Part shown: piece by piece, positions 16,173-24,811 of the stretch
Position numbering within the stretch: the stretch's first letter is position 1
Layout of the letters: each line of letters opens with the position of its first letter
Assembly (NCBI GenBank): GCA_003151825.1
Contig: PLYO01000024.1
Coordinates: forward strand, 1-40,619
Reading direction: 5' to 3'
DNA length: 40,619 nt
Source of the DNA: Ignavibacteriota bacterium
Lineage (GTDB): Bacteria; Bacteroidota; Ignavibacteria; Palsa-1295
Notes under the pieces: generated by a model
The model's input: only the letters and a program-made list of their open reading frames with translations
The model's database searches: none
Told to the model about the DNA's origin: nothing
Program-made: the position numbers and the translations under genes

Positions 16173-17931
16173 GGACAAAAAGCTTCGGCTTCTGGGCGGA
16201 ACGGCGCTCGCCGTCGCGACTGTGGCGACGCGTCTGCCCATTCACGCGAAGACTTTTTTCGAATTCGACTCGATCAATTTCGCGGTCGCGGCCATTCGTT
16301 TCAACTTAGGTGAAGTTACGCCGCACATGCCGGGATATATCCTTCACGTCCTGTTCGGACGATTGCTATACTTGCTTACGTGCGATCTCAATCTTGCCTA
16401 TATCTGGGTGAGTATTTTGCTTTCGATCGGGGCAGTCCTTTTTTTGTGGCGCGCGGCGGCGGCGTTGCGTGGCGAGCGCGTGGGCATCATCGCCGCCCTC
16501 CTCTGGCTCACCACGCCGCTTTTTTGGTTCCACGGCGCTGTGGCGGCGATCTATGCGGAGGAAGCATTTTTCTCAAGCCTTTTGCTTTATCTTGGAATCA
16601 AAGTAATTGCGAATTGCGAATTACGAATTATCGGTGACAGGTTAGGCATAAGGAATGACAACGAACAACCTCATTCATCATTTGTCATTCGTCATTTGTC
16701 ATTCGTCATTTACTTCATCACGTTTTCGCTTGCGGGCGCAGCTCGGCCCACGAGCCTGCTCTTTTTTCTGCCCGCTGCGATTTTTTTGATATGGAAACAG
16801 AAACCTTCCCGGCTGCTTTTGTCAGCTGCGATGGCGTGTTTTGTTGCTGTAACCGCACTTTGGATATTTGAACTCTTGCGGGAATCGGGTGGGAGTTCAA
16901 CGTATTGGTCCTATTTCATCGCGGAGAATAATTTTAAGACCCAATCGATCCTGTTCGGGAACTCGTGGCAAAGCCAGTTCGATACACTTAGTAAATGTGC
17001 ATTTTATCTGCCACTTTCGATGGGAGCAGGAACCATCGCGCTCGTGGGAATAATGGCGTGCTTTCCACGGCGGGTGTTTGCGTTCTCCCGAGCGCACCTT
17101 GGCAATGTCAAGCTGCATTTTATTGTGCTTCTGGCGCTGCCGGCTCTTCTTTTTTATGCGTTTATCTTTTTTATGAAGGCAGCGTATTTATTAAATGTCG
17201 TGCCTTCGGCGATTCTTATCGTTGCGGTGCTGCTCGATCAAGCGGCGATTTGGATTGCAGAAAGACAAAAGGGACGGTTGAAGAACAAAAAAAGACTTAC
17301 GCGACCAATCATCACGAGGAATGTCGCAGTGCTTACCGGCATAGTAATAGTGTTGAATGTTGTATGGTTTTTCGTTCCATGGCCCGGAACGGAACAGAAC
17401 ATTTACGATAATGAAGACACCCGCAATTCCTTCATTCACGGCGCACTGCACCGCTATGAGCATTCGGAATCGCGGATGCTTACGCTTGCGAACCGCGCTT
17501 TGGAATACACAAACGTCTCGGGCATTCGTGCCGTCGATAGCTTGAATACCATGACGATGAGCGCCTTGCTCGCAAATGGCGCCAATCATTCCGGCGAGGT
17601 CATTCTTGCTTCGTGGTGGTACCGATGGTGCTATCTTCTACTGCCAAATGCCACGACCTACGATCTTGAACTCGACCCAGTTCATCCCGGCTCGTTATGG
17701 GTTGGGCGCTCGCATGAAATGAAGCGAGTCAATTTATATGATTCGGTAATTCGATTTCATTCTTCCGCGCCGGTGCTGCTTCTGTTGCGCCGCGACCGGC
17801 CCGATTTTGAACAGGTCGCCAGTCAAGTCCATCTCGAACGGCTGCCGCTGCCAGAATATCTCGATATTTATAAAATTCTCGATTCAACATTCGTTCTGAA
17901 ATGGGGGAATAGGATGTTCAGCAGAGAGTGA
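16162..17931 (+). CDS. GT-C family membrane glycosyltransferase with in-frame repeat insertion
   Basis: 589 residues. FFEFDSINFAVAAIRFNLGE at the first loop, then HMPGYILHVLFGRLL, resembles DUF2723/PMT-type GT-C proteins; the acidic D36 is the likely catalytic candidate. Helices follow to about residue 410 and a soluble tail ends the protein. Residues about 151-183 are not family-like: they are translated genomic heptad repeats (NCELRIIGDRLGIRN and SSFVIRHLSFVI) placed between two helices, just before the conserved GAARPTSLLFFLP helix. The frame is kept throughout, so the gene is probably functional. ATG 16162 overlaps the upstream gene by 11 bases. Last gene of the operon. Confidence 0.82.
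   Translation: MDGRDKKLRLLGGTALAVATVATRLPIHAKTFFEFDSINFAVAAIRFNLGEVTPHMPGYILHVLFGRLLYLLTCDLNLAYIWVSILLSIGAVLFLWRAAAALRGERVGIIAALLWLTTPLFWFHGAVAAIYAEEAFFSSLLLYLGIKVIANCELRIIGDRLGIRNDNEQPHSSFVIRHLSFVIYFITFSLAGAARPTSLLFFLPAAIFLIWKQKPSRLLLSAAMACFVAVTALWIFELLRESGGSSTYWSYFIAENNFKTQSILFGNSWQSQFDTLSKCAFYLPLSMGAGTIALVGIMACFPRRVFAFSRAHLGNVKLHFIVLLALPALLFYAFIFFMKAAYLLNVVPSAILIVAVLLDQAAIWIAERQKGRLKNKKRLTRPIITRNVAVLTGIVIVLNVVWFFVPWPGTEQNIYDNEDTRNSFIHGALHRYEHSESRMLTLANRALEYTNVSGIRAVDSLNTMTMSALLANGANHSGEVILASWWYRWCYLLLPNATTYDLELDPVHPGSLWVGRSHEMKRVNLYDSVIRFHSSAPVLLLLRRDRPDFEQVASQVHLERLPLPEYLDIYKILDSTFVLKWGNRMFSRE
16604..16711 (+). repeat. Heptad-type repeat block inserted in a glycosyltransferase gene
   Basis: The left part is built of GCGAATT/ACGAATT units (16604-16630); the right part, 16671-16711, of TCATTCATCA/TTTGTCATTCG units. 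The total is about 108 bases, a multiple of three, so the reading frame survives. The same unit families occur outside genes at 2365-2423, 6490-6515 and 27686-27700, which marks the block as a genomic repeat rather than native coding sequence. Confidence 0.75.
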
Positions 17932-17979
17932 ATGATTGATTATGATTAGGAAAATCCTTTTCCATCACAAGCATGATAG

Positions 17980-19203
17980 TCACTCATAGCGCAGCGCCTC
18001 GATTGGGTCGAGTCGCGCGGCCTTCATCGCCGGATACCAGCCAAAGAAGACGCCAACAGCAGTCGCGGCCGCGAAGGATAATCCCACGGCCTGCGGAGCA
18101 ATGATTAGGCTCCAACCATTCTGATGCGAAACGAAATCGCTCGCAAGAAATCCCAGGACAACGCCAATCGCTCCTCCGGAAAGACTGAGCGCAACAGCCT
18201 CCGTAAGGAATTGCGTCAGGATGTTCGATCGCTTGGCGCCAATCGACTTTCGAATTCCGATCTCGCGCGTCCGCTCGGTCACGCTGACGAGCATAATGTT
18301 CATAATGCCGATGCCGCCAACCACAAGCGAGATCACAGCGGCCATCCGAAGGAGGTCCGTCATCGTCTCCGTCGATTGCGCGGCTGCTTGCGCCATCTCT
18401 ACTTGAGAACGGACACGGAAATCATCCGATCCGGTTCCTGAAAGCTTGTGTTGGATACGAAGAATGCGCGTCACGTCGGCAATAGCAATCTCCGTCATAT
18501 CGGTCGAAATAGTACTCACGAAAATATCTTCGAGCCACGTGATGCCCATCAATCTTCGTTGAATGGTAGAAAACGGAGCCAGAATGTTATCGTCCTGATC
18601 CTGCCCATAGGAGTTCGAGCCTTTCGCTTTCAGCAGACCGATCACCATAAACGGGATATTGCCAATACGTATCGACTGGCCGACCGGATCGGCGCCTTCG
18701 CCGAACAAATTGTCCGCAACGGTTTTGCCGAGTAGGCACACTTTCCGCCCCATCTTCGCATCCGCATCGGTAAACATTTCACCTTCACTCACCGAATAGT
18801 TACGGATACCCATGATTTCCGGCGTACTGCCTGTTATGCGTGTTTGCCAGTTAGCATTTCCCGCCACGACCTGCGCGCGGGTATCGACCGAGGCAGCAAC
18901 GTCCGTTACATAGGGCGATGCACGAAGGGCGTCTGCGTCCTGTTCAACCAAGTGAACGCTGCCGCCCGCGCCGGAGGATACGCCGCCGATATTCATGGGG
19001 CCAGGATCGATCTGCAGCATGTTCGACCCCATGGAGTTGATCTGGTTTGCAATGACCTGCTGCGCGCCCTGCCCGATGGCCGTCATCGTAATGACGGCCG
19101 CCACTCCTATGATAATGCCCAGCATCGTGAGCAGCGCGCGCGCCCGGTTCGCGGCGAGCGCCTGAAACGCCATCACAAGGCTGCTGATGAATTGAGTCCA
19201 CAC
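17980..19203 (-). CDS. MacB-like ABC transporter permease
   Basis: 407 residues: an N-terminal helix at about 20-42 (RALLTMLGIIIGVAAVITMT), a large periplasmic MacB_PCD domain, then three C-terminal helices of the FtsX domain, with the signature GGIGIMNIMLVSVTERTREI and GIRKSIGAKR. Ends DPIEALRYE as usual. Such permeases work with a MacB-type ATPase and often an outer-membrane partner to move peptides or lipoproteins, or drive periplasmic machines by mechanotransmission. No ATPase gene is adjacent, so its partner is elsewhere. It converges with the glycosyltransferase operon and lies downstream of the large T9SS gene, separated by a pair of palindromes. Confidence 0.93.
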   Translation of the reverse strand: MWTQFISSLVMAFQALAANRARALLTMLGIIIGVAAVITMTAIGQGAQQVIANQINSMGSNMLQIDPGPMNIGGVSSGAGGSVHLVEQDADALRASPYVTDVAASVDTRAQVVAGNANWQTRITGSTPEIMGIRNYSVSEGEMFTDADAKMGRKVCLLGKTVADNLFGEGADPVGQSIRIGNIPFMVIGLLKAKGSNSYGQDQDDNILAPFSTIQRRLMGITWLEDIFVSTISTDMTEIAIADVTRILRIQHKLSGTGSDDFRVRSQVEMAQAAAQSTETMTDLLRMAAVISLVVGGIGIMNIMLVSVTERTREIGIRKSIGAKRSNILTQFLTEAVALSLSGGAIGVVLGFLASDFVSHQNGWSLIIAPQAVGLSFAAATAVGVFFGWYPAMKAARLDPIEALRYE

Positions 19204-19267
19204 GCGAACGAAAACAGTGAACGTGCAGCAATCGTCCGTGACTGGTTGGTAACCATGCGCCGGTAGT

Positions 19268-19324
19268 CGTGACCTTCAGGTCACGGTTGCGAATTAAAAC
19301 CACGCCCTGACCTGAAGGTCACGG
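19268..19324. repeat. Palindrome doublet between the T9SS gene and the permease
   Basis: CGTGACCTTCAGGTCACG (19268-19285) and TGACCTGAAGGTCA (from 19308) are two copies of one GTGACCT-NN-AGGTCAC palindrome, 22 bases apart, with outer flanks ending in GTAG/CTACC. The same doublet arrangement lies at 22296-22348. The layout resembles REP/BIME elements. The 150 bases between the two genes hold nothing else recognisable. Confidence 0.8.
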
Positions 19325-19353
19325 CTACCAGGAAAGAGACGCCCGCAGCGCAG

Positions 19354-22300
19354 CTATTTGACGAGTATAATCTGTTTCGAACGAATATTTTGTCCGCACG
19401 TGAGCCCAATCGCCGAGGCACGCAGTGTGAGCGGGCCGGAGGGTAGGTTCGCTGGCAGAGAAAGCTCTCGATCGTTGGAGCCGGCGGCGCAGGAAAGCTC
19501 GCTGTTCCAAAGAGGACGGCCAAGCATATCGAAGAGGGAAAGAGTAACATTTCCAGCCGTCGGCATCAGCATTACAATATCTAAACTGCCATCGCTCGAA
19601 ATTTCGGCGCGGTCGATCACCAGCGATTTGCCGAGCAGAGCGGTGCGTAAAACCGAATCGCCGCAAAGATCCTTCCCGAGGAACATCGCCGAAGCTATGG
19701 GGGAGGCAAAGACGATCGGGCAGTTTGCATACGTCCCCGCAAGGGAACTGGTAATCGCAATTGGCGAATACGAAGAATCGGCCACGAACGTCTCGAACTG
19801 CAAATGCGCCAGTATTCCCGAAACCGTTTGAAGCGATACGAACGAGGTGAAGGCCAACGTATCCGTTGAAATGCCAAGCATGGGTTTGGGCGGTGGCCAT
19901 GTGCCGGTGAGCGTACCGGCGAGGTCCGCTCCACTATATGTCAGCACATCATGGTTGTAAGTTATGTACAAATCGAATTGCTTCACATCCGCGCTGGCGG
20001 GAAGCCCGGAGAGACTTACATCGGCCAATGCCTGATTGCCCAGCGAGACAGGAGAAGTCGAGACCGTAAGCACGGTATGCGTGGTATCGGGAACTTGAAC
20101 GACGGGAAACTCAAGCGTGAGATCGCGCGTGAGGGTGTCGCCACACCGAAGATACGAGATGCGAACATGAATCTGGGACTCGGCACTTACCTTTTGTGGA
20201 TCGATCTGCAAGAGGAGCAGCGTATCGCTTCCCGCGAGCGCCACGGGATTGGTCACGGATAACTCGTAATCGCCTGTGGCTTGACCGCTCTCCGTATAGC
20301 GGACATTGGTGAGTAACCCACCCGGCGTTGAACCGAGGAAATGTTCCGTGGCTGTATCGAACGTGATTTCTATCTTCGAAAGAACGAATTCATTCCCCGG
20401 GGTAATGACGGAATCCGTGGTAACAGCAATGGTGAGTGGTTCGCAGACGGCGGCGATGGAATTCCCATTGCCGACGATGGAAAGCAGAATGTGCCGGTCG
20501 AGCGAATCAGTCGAGGGATGGATGGCGAAGGTCACCGGCTGGATGGTAAGGATTTCGGAGTCATCCCCGCAATAACCGGGATCGGAATTTTTTCCGACCG
20601 TCGTGGCCGCGACCGATTTCCATCCCACGAATACTATTCGAAAGAGATCGCTGCCCGTGATGAATGGAGATCCATACATCGTTACCGTAATATTCCCCGG
20701 CGTTCCAGAATCTACCGTATAATTCCCAGCTAATGGAATCGCGCCCGGTTGGAGCCCCGCGATATGAAGCGATGCGGGATCGAATGTGATTGGAACAGTA
20801 AGAGAAATTACATTTTCCGAAGGGAGAATAGGGGTCCCGAGCGAAACACTCACGATCTCATCCGCGCATGTCTCGGCGGAATCGGCTTGAAGGAGAATAG
20901 CATGAGAAACAGTGTCGCGGGGCAGCGGCTCGCCAGCCGTGCCGGGCATGAACGAGTAGGCGTCCCCTGCATCGAAGCCGGCAACAATCGCAAAGATGGG
21001 ATCGGGCGAGATGATTTTGTGCTCTCCCGGGCGGACCGAAGGATTAATCGCGCTGAACGCTCCGCCGTTAATAACGGACGATTGCGCGCCCGTAAGCGTG
21101 AGCGGCGTTCCGTCGAGCGTGGCCCGGCCAAGATCGGACGTTTGGCAAATGATCGGAACCCAGTGCTCGAAGGTCCCATCCAGGAGTGGCGTGTTCCAAA
21201 CAAGCGTATCGGTATAATAGGATGTATCAAGGACGGTCACGAGCGTCGGATCGCCGACGGGATTGCCGAACGCAAAAAAATCGAACATGCTGCCGCGAGT
21301 CAGTTGATGCGCTTCGACCGGCACGGGATGATTTTGCAGATCGAAGGTATGGATTTCCGCCGTGCCGGAAAATTCGGCTGCAAGACGGCCATTGGTCGAG
21401 TTCGAAAAGCCATTATCGAACTTCGCGTAAAAATCGCGGTCACTCGTCAGGACGATCTCGACGCCCGAATCCCCATCTCCAAGCGGTTGAACGAGAAAAT
21501 GCGAACCCCACCATTTTTTCCCAATGAGTTCATCGAGCAGTTCGTTGCACGACTGATCCCCGACGGGCACATAGCCGCACGTCAGTCCCGAAATCACGCT
21601 GACCGGTTTCGTCGATTGTATTATCGAGCCCGAAAGCGATGGATCCGAGGGATGGTCCGATGTATCCGCTTTCACGATATAACACTCGCCGCGACCCAGC
21701 AGGACTGTGAACGGCACACTCTCCGGCAGGCCATTCAATGTATTGACGGAAGGCGTAATGGTAACGAGCGTGGAATCGGACGCGGCGGTCACCAGAAATT
21801 CGTTGCAATTGCGCTCGGAAGGCGTGACAATCGTGTCCGCAGGGTCGTTCCAAATACCCCATCCGAAGGTTACGTAGCTCGTATCGAGCGCATTATCGGG
21901 AAGAATTTGCGTGGCGTCACCGGCATCCGGAACGAAATCATGCAGTACGAGATTGACCGGCTCCGTCGTATGCACGAGCAATCCTTTGTTTGACTTCCCA
22001 AGATCGTGCAGAAGCATAAGATTATACGGAAGATCGATAATCGTTGCCGCGCCGGGGATAAATGTGAAGTCCTGCGTATAGCCGGAAGTGGAACTAATCA
22101 CGCCGCAGCCCGAATACGCACTCACGACGGTCAGCGTGAGAGTCGTAAGCTGCTGGGCGCTATCGCCCAAAAGAAGATCGGGGCCTTGCACGATGCCAAA
22201 GCTGAAGTTTTGGCCTGCGCGAGGAAGCGTGGTCTGAGCGTTCGCAAAACGCGGGGCTGCAATTACTCCCAAGACGAACAGAAGCACACTTGTAACCGTG

Positions 22301-22395
22301 ACCTTCAGGTCACGGTGTGCGCCTTGCGAGCGTGACCTAAAGGTCACGGCTACGATCGAACGAGTAGATAAAAACGACGTGAACGATCGGAGCAT
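19354..22395 (-). CDS. Large T9SS-secreted protein with IgGFc-binding-like domain
   Basis: 1013 residues. A signal peptide with core SVLLFVLGVIAAPRFANAQ ends at about residue 53. The next 400 residues resemble the IgGFc-binding domain (PF17517-like: SGYTQDFTFIPG, SNKGLLVHTTEPVNLVLHDF). Then come three or four beta-sandwich segments of cohesin/T9SS-surface type, and a C-terminal T9SS type A signal (LSLFDMLGRPLWNSELSCAA and a KQIILVK end). It should be exported, carried across the outer membrane by T9SS and attached to the surface; an adhesin-like role is inference. Residues about 14-35 are encoded by a palindrome doublet, which lengthens the region before the signal peptide core. MLRSF at 22395 is the only start upstream of it. 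Confidence 0.85.
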   Translation of the reverse strand: MLRSFTSFLSTRSIVAVTFRSRSQGAHRDLKVTVTSVLLFVLGVIAAPRFANAQTTLPRAGQNFSFGIVQGPDLLLGDSAQQLTTLTLTVVSAYSGCGVISSTSGYTQDFTFIPGAATIIDLPYNLMLLHDLGKSNKGLLVHTTEPVNLVLHDFVPDAGDATQILPDNALDTSYVTFGWGIWNDPADTIVTPSERNCNEFLVTAASDSTLVTITPSVNTLNGLPESVPFTVLLGRGECYIVKADTSDHPSDPSLSGSIIQSTKPVSVISGLTCGYVPVGDQSCNELLDELIGKKWWGSHFLVQPLGDGDSGVEIVLTSDRDFYAKFDNGFSNSTNGRLAAEFSGTAEIHTFDLQNHPVPVEAHQLTRGSMFDFFAFGNPVGDPTLVTVLDTSYYTDTLVWNTPLLDGTFEHWVPIICQTSDLGRATLDGTPLTLTGAQSSVINGGAFSAINPSVRPGEHKIISPDPIFAIVAGFDAGDAYSFMPGTAGEPLPRDTVSHAILLQADSAETCADEIVSVSLGTPILPSENVISLTVPITFDPASLHIAGLQPGAIPLAGNYTVDSGTPGNITVTMYGSPFITGSDLFRIVFVGWKSVAATTVGKNSDPGYCGDDSEILTIQPVTFAIHPSTDSLDRHILLSIVGNGNSIAAVCEPLTIAVTTDSVITPGNEFVLSKIEITFDTATEHFLGSTPGGLLTNVRYTESGQATGDYELSVTNPVALAGSDTLLLLQIDPQKVSAESQIHVRISYLRCGDTLTRDLTLEFPVVQVPDTTHTVLTVSTSPVSLGNQALADVSLSGLPASADVKQFDLYITYNHDVLTYSGADLAGTLTGTWPPPKPMLGISTDTLAFTSFVSLQTVSGILAHLQFETFVADSSYSPIAITSSLAGTYANCPIVFASPIASAMFLGKDLCGDSVLRTALLGKSLVIDRAEISSDGSLDIVMLMPTAGNVTLSLFDMLGRPLWNSELSCAAGSNDRELSLPANLPSGPLTLRASAIGLTCGQNIRSKQIILVK
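22296..22348. repeat. Palindrome doublet inside the 5' end of the large T9SS gene
   Basis: CCGTGACCTTCAGGTCACGG (22296-22315) and CGTGACCTAAAGGTCACG (22331-22348) are paired palindromes of the same family as 19268-19324. They fall in the first 35 codons of the gene at 19354-22395 and encode VAVTFRSRS and HRDLKVTVT-like residues ahead of the signal-peptide core. Confidence 0.8.
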
Positions 22396-22472
22396 CGGAA
22401 GCTGATTAGACCTTATTCTCTTTAATTAACGCTCGCCGCCAGGAAAGTAGTCCTCGCTCCGGCTGGCCGGTA

Positions 22473-22600
22473 GACAGGTTAAAGCCTGTCCTACAATAAC
22501 ACGAAAAAGTGAAAAAGGTAACGGCATGATCGATCAAGCGGTCATTCGAGCCGAATTCACCCAGTATAATTACCGTTTACCCCAGCATGATCGATCATGC
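22473..22600. repeat. Palindromic repeats upstream of the alpha-toroid/DUF354 pair
   Basis: GACAGG (22473-22478) and CCTGTC (22485-22490) with flanking CTAC form a common dispersed hairpin repeat. GCATGATCGATCAAGC at 22524-22539 and the perfect 16-base palindrome GCATGATCGATCATGC at 22585-22600 follow. A third copy, GCATGACCGATCATGC, lies at 24812-24827, after the two genes. The 190 bases between the T9SS gene and the alpha-toroid gene hold nothing else I recognise. Confidence 0.75.
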
Positions 22601-22604
22601 GCCA

Positions 22605-23732
22605 ATGGCAAGCATTCAAACCGCCCTGCAAGAATTGTATGGATGGGCAACGCGGCAGGATTTTGCCGGGTACGACCCGCATGATCTTTTGTCATCGCCC
22701 ACACTGAGGCGAATAAAAAATCCTTTTGCCCGGCTTCTGGCGTTGCAGCTTGGCCGACGGTCAGCTATTAATTTGCACAGGCTGCTTCACGTGCCGCGTG
22801 CGGAGAATCCGAAAGCGCTCGCGCTTTTCATCATGGGATTACTCCGAGCGCGCGACAAAGCTGTGCTCAATTGGATGGAAGAAGCCGAGCGACTCGCCAA
22901 GCGCCTGCTTGCTTCGATGCACGAAGATGGCGGATGGGGCTACCCGTTTCCCTGGCAATCGCGCACCCATTATCTTTCCGCGAATACTCCAAACATCGTG
23001 ACGACATCGTTTGCCGGCAATGCGCTCATCGAATTGAACGATCATTTACCCTCCGATATTTGGATAGAAGCAATACACCGGTCCGCGAATTATATTGTAT
23101 CTCTCGAAACCCGGAACCCGAAACCCGGAACCCAAAACCAGGAACCCGCTTTTGGTTACGCCGAGAACGATCCGCAAATCGTTTTCAACGCCTCGCTGCT
23201 CGGCGCGGAATTTTTGTTGAAGGCTGGGCAATTGCTTTCTAATCAAACGTATATCGAGTTAGCTCGCCGCGCTGCGGAATTTGTTGCGGATCATCAGCGC
23301 GCGGATGGCGGATGGGATTATGGCCTCGAAAAATCGCAGCGATGGACCGATTCGTTTCACACCGGATTTGTGATTTGCTCGATGAAGGCAATCGCTGATG
23401 TAGTGGGAGATGATCGCCTTCGGCAATCGGCGGTGCGCGGATTCGAGTATTATCGCCAAACGTTTCTCGAACCGAATTATGCCATTCGCTATTTCCCCGG
23501 CAAGTGTTATCCCATCGACGCGCACGCGCTTGGGCAGGCGATGGTAACTTTTACCGCGTTCGGCGAGCACGAAACAGCGCAACGCATCTGCGAATGGTCG
23601 ATCCGGCACATGCGCTCTCCGAAAGGCTATTTTTATTATCAACGCCATCGGCTTTTCACCAATCGCATTCCTTATATGCGCTGGTCGAACGCATGGATGT
23701 TTCGAGGGCTAAGTTCTTTGGAGCAACGATGA
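22605..23732 (+). CDS. Alpha-toroid (six-hairpin-type) protein of unknown function
   Basis: About 375 residues, soluble. It has repeated helical-hairpin motifs of the terpene-cyclase/glycoside-processing toroid type: MHEDGGWGYPFPWQSR, later HQRADGGWDYGLEKS, then DSFHTGFVICSMK and DAHALGQAM. The family occurs in bacterial polysaccharide and glycolipid regions, but its reaction is not established. Residues about 168-181 (ETRNPKPGTQNQEP) are a translated degenerate AACCCGG repeat. ATG 22605 is preferred because ATG 22587 lies inside a palindrome that also occurs outside genes; neither has a clear ribosome-binding site. The stop overlaps the next start (ATGA), so it works with the DUF354 gene. 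Confidence 0.75.
   Translation: MASIQTALQELYGWATRQDFAGYDPHDLLSSPTLRRIKNPFARLLALQLGRRSAINLHRLLHVPRAENPKALALFIMGLLRARDKAVLNWMEEAERLAKRLLASMHEDGGWGYPFPWQSRTHYLSANTPNIVTTSFAGNALIELNDHLPSDIWIEAIHRSANYIVSLETRNPKPGTQNQEPAFGYAENDPQIVFNASLLGAEFLLKAGQLLSNQTYIELARRAAEFVADHQRADGGWDYGLEKSQRWTDSFHTGFVICSMKAIADVVGDDRLRQSAVRGFEYYRQTFLEPNYAIRYFPGKCYPIDAHALGQAMVTFTAFGEHETAQRICEWSIRHMRSPKGYFYYQRHRLFTNRIPYMRWSNAWMFRGLSSLEQR
23105..23148 (+). repeat. AACCCGG-type repeat inserted in the alpha-toroid gene
   Basis: Four near copies of GAACCCGGAA/CGAAACCCGG occur in a row, encoding RNPKPGTQNQEP. The segment joins two helical hairpins (NYIVSLE and AFGYAENDPQ) and is low in complexity. It is a second kind of repeat, unlike the palindromes, that has been kept in frame. 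Confidence 0.7.
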
Positions 23733-24772
23733 AACGCCCTCTAATTTGGATCGATCTCGAAAACTCGCCACACGTCCCGTTTTTCGTGCCGATTATCGAG
23801 GAACTGGAGCGCGCGGGTTGTGAGGTTATTTTGACCGCACGCGACTTTGCGCAAACGCGCGAGCTTGTAGCGCGCGCCGGACTGAATGCGCGTATCATTG
23901 GCGGAGAATGGGGAAATTCCACTCCGATAAAATCATTCGGACTGCTCCTACGAGCAATCCGTTTAGCCCGGAGGATGCGAAGCCGTAACATCTCGCTTTC
24001 AGTTGGACATGGTTCCCGCGGGCTGCTCCTTGCCTCGAAAATGCTGCGCATTCCCGTTCTGGAACTTTACGATTATGAAGGCGCGAGCGTCGGTCTCTTC
24101 AACCGCCTGAGCACGTATGTGATGACGCCCGAGGCGATTTCATTCTCGACGCTTGAAAAACTCGGTCTCGTTAAAGAAAAACATCTTACCTATCCCGGAC
24201 TCAAGGAAGATGTTTATGTTTCGAATTTCCAGCCGGATGATTCCATCCTGCGTGAGTTGAATCTGGATCCATCGCGCATTATTATAACCATTCGGCCGCC
24301 TTCGCGCACGGCACATTACCGGAGCGAAGAATCGTTTCGATTGTTCGATGAGCTGATGCAGTTACTGCGTGAGCGGGATGATGTTCAAATCGTATTTCTT
24401 CCGCGAGAGAAAAACCACCCCCCAGCCCCCTCCTACTCCGCTTCGCTACGCAGGAGTGGGAGTTTTATCATTCCACCAACAGCCATCGATGGGCTGAACC
24501 TTCTTTATCATTCCGATCTTGTCATTTCCGGTGGCGGGACGATGAACCGCGAAGCCGCCGCGCTCGGCGTTCCGACGGTAACAATTTTCAAAGGACCGAT
24601 GGGCGCCGTGGATAAATGGCTAATCGATTCGCGCAAAATGATCGCGATTAATAATGCTGAAGAAATCCTGGCAATGTTGCGGAAACGAGAACGGGCAGCA
24701 ATCCGGGAATCGAGCGCGACAAAAGAGATTATCATTAAAACGATACTCCGGCTCGCGGATAGATCTGTTTAA
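23729..24772 (+). CDS. DUF354 glycosyltransferase-like protein
   Basis: 347 residues from ATG 23729, which overlaps the upstream stop (ATGA). It matches DUF354 (PF04007): IWIDLENSPHVPFFVPIIEE start, SVGHGSRGLLLAS, then LELYDYEGASVGLFNRLSTY, and the GT-B-like SGGGTMNREAAALGVPTVTI nucleotide-sugar-binding turn. Likely transfers a sugar or acts on a UDP-sugar in the cytoplasm; the family reaction is not settled. Residues about 229-247 (NHPPAPSYSASLRRSGSF) are a translated repeat inserted after FLPRE. A longer frame starting at 23504 is a shadow of the preceding gene. Confidence 0.85.
   Translation: MKRPLIWIDLENSPHVPFFVPIIEELERAGCEVILTARDFAQTRELVARAGLNARIIGGEWGNSTPIKSFGLLLRAIRLARRMRSRNISLSVGHGSRGLLLASKMLRIPVLELYDYEGASVGLFNRLSTYVMTPEAISFSTLEKLGLVKEKHLTYPGLKEDVYVSNFQPDDSILRELNLDPSRIIITIRPPSRTAHYRSEESFRLFDELMQLLRERDDVQIVFLPREKNHPPAPSYSASLRRSGSFIIPPTAIDGLNLLYHSDLVISGGGTMNREAAALGVPTVTIFKGPMGAVDKWLIDSRKMIAINNAEEILAMLRKRERAAIRESSATKEIIIKTILRLADRSV
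24413..24473 (+). repeat. Hairpin repeat inserted in the DUF354 gene
   Basis: CCACCCCCCAGCCCCCTCCT is followed by ACTCCGCTTCGCTACGCAGG and AGTGGGAG. ACTCC and GGAGT pair around a loop containing GCTTCGC-like bases. The wording is that of a dispersed repeat seen in many genomes and it is unlike its surroundings in composition. It adds about 19 residues and keeps the frame. Confidence 0.65.
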
Positions 24773-24811
24773 CAGTTGTGGTTGCGAATGTTCTCCTGTA
24801 TAAGACTCCTC

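Noticed and set aside
20749-21993. 414-codon open frame on the plus strand
   Set aside because: It is antisense to the large T9SS gene, rich in Arg and Gly with no domain pattern; the minus strand has a clear signal peptide and sorting tail.
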